DNA of 64,000 nt from positions 124,001 through 188,000 of the forward strand of contig JAFISE010000013.1 in assembly GCA_022560025.1 (NCBI GenBank). The letters are read 5' to 3'. This DNA is from Stagonosporopsis chrysanthemi. Lineage: Eukaryota; Ascomycota; Dothideomycetes; Pleosporales; Didymellaceae. Shown piece after piece: positions 57,590 to 64,000 of the stretch. Each line of letters starts with the position of its first letter. Within the stretch, counting starts at the first letter, position 1. A program made the position numbers and the translations under genes. The notes below the pieces were generated by a model, which saw only the letters and a program-made list of their open reading frames with translations, had not been told where the DNA came from and ran no database searches.

Positions 57590-58089
57590 GAGGTACAGAG
57601 CCATCGGGCTGGGCGCAAGTCAAGGTCCTATCAGGAAGATCAATCGTCGCCAGGGAATGGTGCATAACAGAACAGGTGTGAAGTAGGATATTAAAATGGT
57701 CGAGATGGATTTATGGCATAGGGTTGGGATGGAGGATGGAGGATGGTAAGGTACTGTTTGGAGGATTGGGTAGGCTCGGGTATCGAGGAATGAAATTCGT
57801 TAAGTCATAAAGTTTTAGCATTGATACCACCAAATACTAGTGTCAGCATCGAATTGACGTCTGAATCTCCTTCATATGGATGAGTATCGGGCGAAACATT
57901 GATTCAGAGTGGTTCTGTTTGAGCCAGTACCCTCAAAATGCCTTCAGTCTGCTAAACACCATAACAATACGCCACATCCGATAGTGCCATAGCCCCCTAT
58001 GTAGTAGTAACCTTATGTAACAGTCACTATCATCGAAATGTCTCAGCTAACTCCTATGTCAAAATCGATTTCGACTTCGACTCCGACGG
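57590..58089. other. Intergenic, 500 bp
   Basis: Includes gggatggaggatggaggatgg (57727-57747), a short tandem repeat. No gene with support. Confidence 0.4.
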
Positions 58090-58431
58090 ATGCGAATGCA
58101 AGGCGTCAGCACCTTCAGCAAGCTCCGAAAGAAGCAGCCTTTCGACGACACCAGTGTCTACAGAGTGGAGGCGCTCTGCCCCTATATTTGTATCCTACCG
58201 GGTGCGGAGGACATATGCCATGACAAGGTCGATTTCAATGTCTTGTTGACTGCGTTTGTACGGGGGTTGAGAGCTTTGGCGAAGCATGTCACCGCCGAGC
58301 TTGTGCGTTCGAAAATACCAGTGGCGTGGAAGATTACACGAAGTCCGTTGTCAGCTGCTGAGGCGCATCTGTTGATGCTGTGCCACTTCAAAGTAGAGCG
58401 AATAGGAATGGCTCACCTAAGAAGCTGGTGA
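58090..58431 (+). CDS. Possible small protein, 113 residues
   Basis: ATG at 58090 opens MRMQGVSTFSKLRKKQPFDD and continues with an ordered-looking sequence (SVYRVEALCPYICILPGAED, VDFNVLLTAFVRGLRALAKH, ITRSPLSAAEAHLLMLCHFK) to TGA. An overlapping 61-codon frame from 58038 has poorer composition. No family recognised and no splice support. It ends 232 bp from the 3' end of the NADPH oxidase gene, which runs towards it. Confidence 0.4.
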   Translation: MRMQGVSTFSKLRKKQPFDDTSVYRVEALCPYICILPGAEDICHDKVDFNVLLTAFVRGLRALAKHVTAELVRSKIPVAWKITRSPLSAAEAHLLMLCHFKVERIGMAHLRSW

Positions 58432-58662
58432 CGACAGCATGAGCCTCGCTTGGATGGCGGGAGACCGAAGGAGAGGCTTTGTAGAGCAGGAGATGTTCAG
58501 AGAAGGAGACTCCCGCAGTTGACAAGACCGACAGGGCCGACGCACAACTGATGGTGGCACAGAAGTGATGGAAAAACACCAGCTCATAGTGGATCAATGG
58601 AATTGGGATATCATTCACTAAACGCCTTCAACTCATGTCATACTACCGACACCGCTAATTGT

Positions 58663-60415
58663 CTAAAAATGCTCCTTCCAGAATTTGAAGTTGACTTCCT
58701 GACACGTCGCCTGCTTGCACGCCTTCTTAATATCTCTCGCCGCGACATTCGGCCCGCAGAAGTATACACCCACATCTGTTCTCAAGGTGCTCTCGAGGCC
58801 ATTCATGTAGGTGCGGTCAAGCAGACCATCGCGCATACCACACAGTAAGCGCGGGAAGTCGGGACGACCGAAGTTGGTTCTGCTCTTGAGCTCAGTGAGC
58901 GGGTCTTTGTCTGTGCCGACGGAGTTGAGCACGATATTTTGCGCCGTGTTGGCGTCCATCTTCTGCGTGAGGTAGGTGTGAATTCGCAGAAATTGGTCGC
59001 CGTCGCTCGCACCAACAGATTGGGCTTCGAGGGAAGAGAGAAGCGTTTGGAACCACTCGAAGGACGAGGTGTCTTTGCAAACCCAGATGAACTCTACGCG
59101 GCGAAGACGCTTAGGCGGGTTGGGAGATAAACGGAGGTGGTATATGGATTTCAAAATGGAAGCCCAAGGTGTCACGCCGATACCGGTGCCGATGAGAACG
59201 GCGACTTCGTTCTCGAAGACGTCTTCAGCAGGTGCACCGTATGGGCCGTCGATGCGCAGAGCAGGCATCTTCTGGCCGTGCTGGAGCGCGATTTCGTACA
59301 TGCCCATTGGATCAAGCTCGTCGTAGAGTTTGCTTTGAGACTGTCCTGCACCAAGTGCGTCGGCGAGGGCGCGAGTGAAGTCGCCGACCTGGCGGACGTG
59401 GACGGAGATGTAAGGGTCGTGGGGGCAGGAAGTGATGGTAAATGGGTGCCACTGATGGTAGCTGACTTCGGGGCAATTGAGGAACAGCCATTGTCCAGGC
59501 TTGTATTTCATGCTGGGCTTCTGGAACTGGATCTCCACAGCATCGTAAGGATGGCGAACGACCTTGACGATTTCGGTTGGGCGCCTGCATCGAATCTCGC
59601 GGTACAGGCGGTCGAAGAGGTACAGGCCGCCCCCGACAAGCTCCCATCGCCAACCCTCGTAGCCAATGCAGTGCGTCCAGAAGTTGTCCTTGTCAAATGG
59701 AGAGAAGGCGGGCGCAGTGTCTCGGACGAAGCAGCTCGTTGCATGTGTGTACATGCCGAGAAGAAATGGGATGAACAAATGGTGGGTGTACCAGAAGGTC
59801 TCGAACGACTGTTGTCGAATCCTATGGTGAGCAGTGGTGTAGATCAAAAGCATACAGAGAAGCATGATATGTCCAGTGATTCCACCTGCTTCAGTGTAGT
59901 GTATCTGGAGCGCGATCTGTGGTCGCACTTGTACTCGCTCAACGTTGAAGAAGCTGAATTTCATCAGTCACACTCATTGAAGACTTGTTGTCAAACTTAC
60001 TTGACGTAATGTGCTGATGTATGCAGGATTGTGAAAAACAGCATCGCGTACGCAACTTGTCGATGAAACCATTGAGACTCGTCGAGAGGCAGCCATCTAG
60101 CCTTGGGTCGAAGCCAGCGAAGAATGTTGCGGCACATAGGCATGACGATAACCATTGTGTCGACACTCAACACCAGACCAGCACCTCGAGAGATCCATAC
60201 TGAAAATTGGAGGGCGTTTAACGGGGCTAATCGGGCGTCTCCAGCTTGCTTCCACCTGTTGCATGTCAATTATTGAATGATTGACCTTGAGCTTGGTAGA
60301 CTCACCATCCTATAGCAAAAATTGCCCAGTGGAATCCCCAAAAGAAAAAGTGGAATGCTAGCTTCTTTGGCATAAAGAAACGCGAAAGTGAGGTCGAGCC
60401 CGGTGTGGCACCCAT
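58663..60415 (-). CDS. noxA: NADPH oxidase catalytic subunit, NoxA (Nox1) type
   Basis: Transfers electrons from NADPH across the membrane to oxygen, making superoxide for hyphal fusion, sexual development and infection structures; works with NoxR and Rac. Exons 60415-60306, 60255-60001 and 59953-58663 (introns of 50 and 47 bp) give 551 residues, the NoxA size; NoxB has a longer N-terminus and NoxC an EF-hand extension. Six membrane helices hold the haem histidines in WFHRQVAYAMLFFTILHTSA and TFWYTHHLFIPFLLGMYTHA. FAD site HPFTITS; NADPH sites DGPYGAPAED, IGTGIGVTPWASIL and VYFCGPN. The C-terminus is the usual NFKFWKEHF. The A/B assignment rests on length and N-terminus. All key residues are intact. 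Confidence 0.92.
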
Positions 60416-63276
60416 GTTGAGGAACTGTGCTGCCAGACAAGAAGAATGTTTCTCTTAGTACGGGGTTCGAATCAAGTTCAAGCTGCAGTCGTAATGCTTA
60501 TGCATTAGACAGCAATCAAAGAGTGTAACGGAAGAGAACCTCAACTGAAGGTTCGTGATTCAGTCAAAGTCAACCCGGCCAGCCAGATACGAAGCGAGGA
60601 AAAGAATGTCTGCGTCCTGATCCGGGCGCTTGCGGTGAAGTCGAAGGGATGGAGGTGCGCAGAGATGAAGGCTGCAGGGCACGGAGAATATGTAAACGTG
60701 CAGCCCTGACTTGCGTCTGTGCTGTGAACGTAGATCAGGATCTGAGAGAAGCCGTTGGATTCAGCGGAGCGACTCGCTGTGCTGAAACTGACAGGCTCAA
60801 ACGCCTAGCTCCAGTTGCAATATCTATACCAGACGGGTTAAGACGGAGTTTCCTCGCTTTGAGGCGAGATGGCAAGGATATCTTCAGGGCAATGTGGTTT
60901 ACAAGCCTTGCGGGCCTTGTGGGCGGTTATGGGTTGGCGTAGGTGGTGCCGCTATGCGTTGAACGCCAAACGTAAGAGGTGTGTCTCAAACCTGAAGCGC
61001 CAGGCCAGAAAGCATTCTTCCTTGAAGATAAGCGGATCGTTGGATGCTCAAGAACGCTGAAAAAGCTTGTGCTGTGCGCTTTGATCCAGCGAGGCAAAGG
61101 CCGTCTTGTGAAAGTAGATTCTCTAGAGGTGTATTGTCGGTGGTGTGGTGGCAGGTTGTGGCGGAAGGCTTCTTCCAGGTAAAGGCACGATCAACTTGAT
61201 CTTGGACACAATATTTTACTTGACTTTCGTGCCTGGGCCGTTGTACTGCTAGTGTGGCAGCTGTCACTCGATCTCTGGGGAATTACAGCGGCAGTTGTGT
61301 CCTGCGATGGCCTCTCGATGGTGTTCCTGACACGCAGGGGTCGCGCTGAGACGATGCAAGTTCGAGGCGGCTCAATGTGGAGAAGCGAGGCTGGTTGGCA
61401 GGATACCCGGAAACGTTGCCTGGATGATGCGGCGTGGTCACTCCCAGAATCGTGGTTACAGGACAACGTCCGAATCTGTGTGATCAACAGGATTGCGAAG
61501 GGTCGGTGAAGGACTGTGTGTAGCAAGAGGCGGGCTGTCGTCTAGCCATACTCCCCTGCAACGAAGCGCTGCACCGAAGGCGCATGGGCGCAGAAGAATG
61601 GCTGGTGCGAGCATGTCATGACTTGCTTTGCTGGACGCGCCGAGGCGTAAAGACAAGCACAGAGCTCAATGCTCTTGAGCTGTGGTTGGTAGCACACGGC
61701 CAGCGAATCGGCCTCGGCGCGACCTCTCAGCGCGTACAGCTCCAATCAGATTGGCTGACGCCCTCTCCACACGATGCAAGCCGTTCTGGCTGCAGGCACG
61801 CAAAAGAGGAGACGCTATTTCTGGTCCGCTTTGCTGATGGCTTTTGCAAGTCGCCAGGACGGATTGCCGGTCTCGTGGATGGTCTACCGTAAGAATCCTT
61901 ACGGATAGCGTGCCTTAGGGCTGTGATGAGGCTGCAGTCACAATTGAAGCCGAGAAACAAATCTTGGTCTTCAGATAAGCACGGCAAACCCGGATTGCTG
62001 AGTGATAACAGAGGGCCAGACTCGCGTCAGTTGATGAGAGTCCCGGTCTCGATAGTACTGTGAATCGAGTAACAATGATACGTCTATAGATTGGTAGCAC
62101 TGGAAGTTAATCACACTTTCCAAGGCACACTGGAGAAACCTTCTGAACACATGCAAGAGGTCCAAGCAAGTCAATCCGTGGTTATCAAACGGCAATTGAC
62201 CATCTCAACCTTCCTCGATCTCCGCATCTGCATGCACCAAACTGACACTGAACGCTTGTCGTACGACGTTGTTTGTCTCGACAGATGTCAAGCCTCGTAC
62301 TGAACGGCATTGACATCATTTCAGGGTCTGAAGTAAACTTTGTCGTATGATGTTGTTTGACGCGTACTCTCGGTTCCTGAGGCTCTCCATGATCTGCTAT
62401 GCAGCTCGTGTGCTACAGAGCCGGTAGCAGACTCACGTCCTGAGGCGCAAAGGCACCGGGGGATTTGGCATCCGTGAGGCATCCATGCAACAGATCACAT
62501 CAAGGACCAGCCTCAGGCGCCGAATAGGAACAAAGCGGTATGAGAAATCATCTCACGGCAATAATGCCACAGTGACTCGAGCAATAGCATGTCCCTTGCC
62601 TTGCAGCCCACGTGCAGTACAATTCATCAAGTCCAAGGCATTGCCTACGCGACGCCACGCCAGCCAAGCAGGCTCGAACCCATGCTCATAGGCCACAGCC
62701 CATCAACGGCGCCATCCGGGAAGCCTGCACATCTACGCATCGCGCACTGCATCTGTCCAATCGCTGGGCGCGATACAACTGCACGTAGAAGCGAGACCTA
62801 GCTAGCGCAGCCCAGTGCGTAGCTCGCCCAGCCCTCAGCGGCTACACCGCAGAGGTACATGGCCAGCACAGGCCTTTGCAGTGCATAAACCGCATCTACA
62901 ATTGCGGCAGCTTCCCGCTGTCTTCTCGCTCGTACTGACACACTGCCTGTATCGAGGGAGCATACCTCATCCGCGCTGCCTGGACACCTAACAAGCCTGA
63001 GACACGCATCCGCCTCAGCCATCCACTGTGCCTGACCACCACTGCCACGCTTTACTGCATCGCGTAACCGCCGAGCGAGCGCCGACTCTGTGCCTGAGGG
63101 CTTGCATATAACGAACTCGCTCGCCTTGTGAAATCTACCATTGTGAGGGCTACTGGTAGTCTTTGGGAGTAATTTTGGACTCGCAGGCCCGGTTCACGGT
63201 TTTCGGTCGCTTTATTCGCCGCGGGTTCGGTTCACGACCTTTACTTTCGTTTAATAGTACTTGCTCTCACGACAGC
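60416..63276. other. Intergenic, 2.9 kb
   Basis: Divergent region between noxA (minus) and the small membrane protein (plus). No gene with firm support. A 74-codon minus-strand frame at 62798-63022 is listed separately. The base composition rises in GC after about 62600. Confidence 0.4.
62798..63022 (-). CDS. Possible small Ala-rich protein, 74 residues
   Basis: ATG at 63022 in a fair context (cagtggATGGCTGAG) opens MAEADACLRLVRCPGSADEV and runs to ALGCAS before a stop. Ala, Arg and Cys content is high. It lies in GC-rich DNA, where open frames are easy to get by chance. No family recognised. Listed only because start context and length are reasonable. Confidence 0.2.
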   Translation of the reverse strand: MAEADACLRLVRCPGSADEVCSLDTGSVSVRARRQREAAAIVDAVYALQRPVLAMYLCGVAAEGWASYALGCAS

Positions 63277-63841
63277 ATGGGCAAGTTAATCAAGAACCAT
63301 TGGGCGCGACTGGTGATCTTGACCGCCGCTGCTTGTAAGTACAACTGCCATTACTATAGACCACCTCGAACGACTACGCGGTTACTAGCATCCACTAACG
63401 ACTTCAGACCAAATCGCGGCAGCATTGGAAGCCTTCTTTTGGCCCAAGATCTTCTGGGACTTCCTGACCAAGAACCTCGACTCAGCCGTGAAACCATTCC
63501 CCATTCTGCAGATTCTCAACATCATCCTCGGCGTCGTAGGACTGGCGTGGGAATGGCCGCTGCCACTACTGGCCGGCACAGGTCTGCACCGCAGCATCGA
63601 GGCGCGGTTGATCATCTACCCACTGAGCGCGCTGTGTGCGCTGCTCATCTACCAAGGCACGAACAGCGGCCTGTACTACATCATTGGGATGGGTGCCTAC
63701 TTCTGGGCGTACAGCGAGGGCGAGGTGAGCTCTTCCTCCAAGTTAAGACTGAACGCATGGCTAACGAGTTGCTAGATTGTATGTCCTGAACCTTGGACGC
63801 TGCCCAAGCGCGGCTCAACGGCACGCAAATTGGGGCCGTGA
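63277..63841 (+). CDS. Small membrane protein, conserved in fungi (DUF7727-like)
   Basis: Exons 63277-63334, 63408-63724 and 63776-63841 (introns of 73 and 51 bp, with ctaac branch sites in both) give 146 residues. It opens MGKLIKNHWARLVILTAAAY, then QIAAALEAFFWPKIFWDFLT, and carries about four hydrophobic helices (ILQILNIILGVVGLAWEWP, LIIYPLSALCALLIYQG, LYYIIGMGAYFWAYSEGE). It ends TLPKRGSTARKLGP. I recall closely similar proteins across Pezizomycotina without assigned function; the DUF number is from memory. Endomembrane location likely. Complete, with consistent splice phases. Confidence 0.8.
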
Positions 63842-64000
63842 ACGCCGCCACCAGTGTGCTTCTTTGCATCTTCATACTCTCCTTCCTTCGCGCAACGACT
63901 TTTCGTACCATCGTCCATGTAGACGAGGTATTTTATCACGGCGCGCAGCCTATCATATCTGCATTTGCATCTTTAGTTAGAATCCGCGCAAGCGCAATAC
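63842..64000. other. Right edge, 159 bp
   Basis: 3' flank of the small membrane protein gene. No coding signal that I can support. Confidence 0.3.

Noticed and set aside
59137..60009. 290-codon open frame on the plus strand
   Set aside because: Lies wholly antisense to noxA exon 3, whose minus-strand reading has every oxidase motif; it is a mirror of that codon pattern.
60462..60475. Sequence resembling a tRNA B-box (ggttcgaatc)
   Set aside because: No A-box at the right distance and no cloverleaf can be drawn on either strand.

Overview
The window looks like nuclear DNA of a filamentous ascomycete (Pezizomycotina), most probably a Dothideomycete. The evidence is short spliceosomal introns (46-157 bp, GT..AG, often with a CTAAC or CTGAC branch site), a Het-C protein and a HET-domain protein, an ERMES subunit (Mdm12), GWT1, Tim10, a fungal NADPH oxidase, a large-subunit catalase and a Clr5-domain protein. 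There is no operon-like layout, rRNA, tRNA or CRISPR array that I can see.

Layout. 1-223: 3' end of a proline iminopeptidase. 467-2788 (-): two-domain catalase. 2789-7397: gene-poor. 7398-8030: TATA box, a long pyrimidine-rich leader without ATG, and a 48-residue Cys/His protein that is easily overlooked. 10028-11305: MDM12. 12757-15751: het-c homologue. 16154-17332 (-): kinase-like phosphotransferase. 17716-19273 (-): Zn2Cys6-type transcription factor with a wrecked DNA-binding end. 19393-21075 (-): UBA4/MOCS3. 22794-25099: HET-domain protein. 26201-26636: TIM10. 27223-30173 (-): 923-residue disordered protein of unknown function. 31032-32561: GWT1. 33130-33993: Sfr1/Mei5-like. 34520-35398: short-chain dehydrogenase. 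35983-37629: spartin/senescence-domain protein. 37630-44630: about 7 kb with no gene I can support. 44631-46282: membrane GT2 glycosyltransferase. 46283-51430: another sparse 5 kb. 51431-53658: a tail-to-tail lactonase and dehydrogenase pair that fits oxidative L-rhamnose catabolism. 54038-56113: Clr5-domain protein with an internal duplication. 56567-57589 and 58090-58431: unknown proteins. 58663-60415 (-): NADPH oxidase, NoxA type. 63277-63841: small membrane protein.

Function. Most genes are core housekeeping: mitochondrial import and ER-mitochondria tethering (Tim10, Mdm12), GPI-anchor synthesis (Gwt1), tRNA thiolation and molybdopterin (Uba4), recombination (Sfr1). They are interspersed with genes for fungal lifestyle: allorecognition (Het-C, HET), reactive oxygen (NoxA, catalase), surface hyphal growth (GT2) and sugar use (rhamnose pair). 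Joining exons by hand gave complete reading frames for nearly all multi-exon genes. The main oddities are the relic zinc cluster beside an 11-G run, the Clr5 gene whose 60-bp intron is itself open in frame, and the small Cys/His gene with its ATG-free leader.
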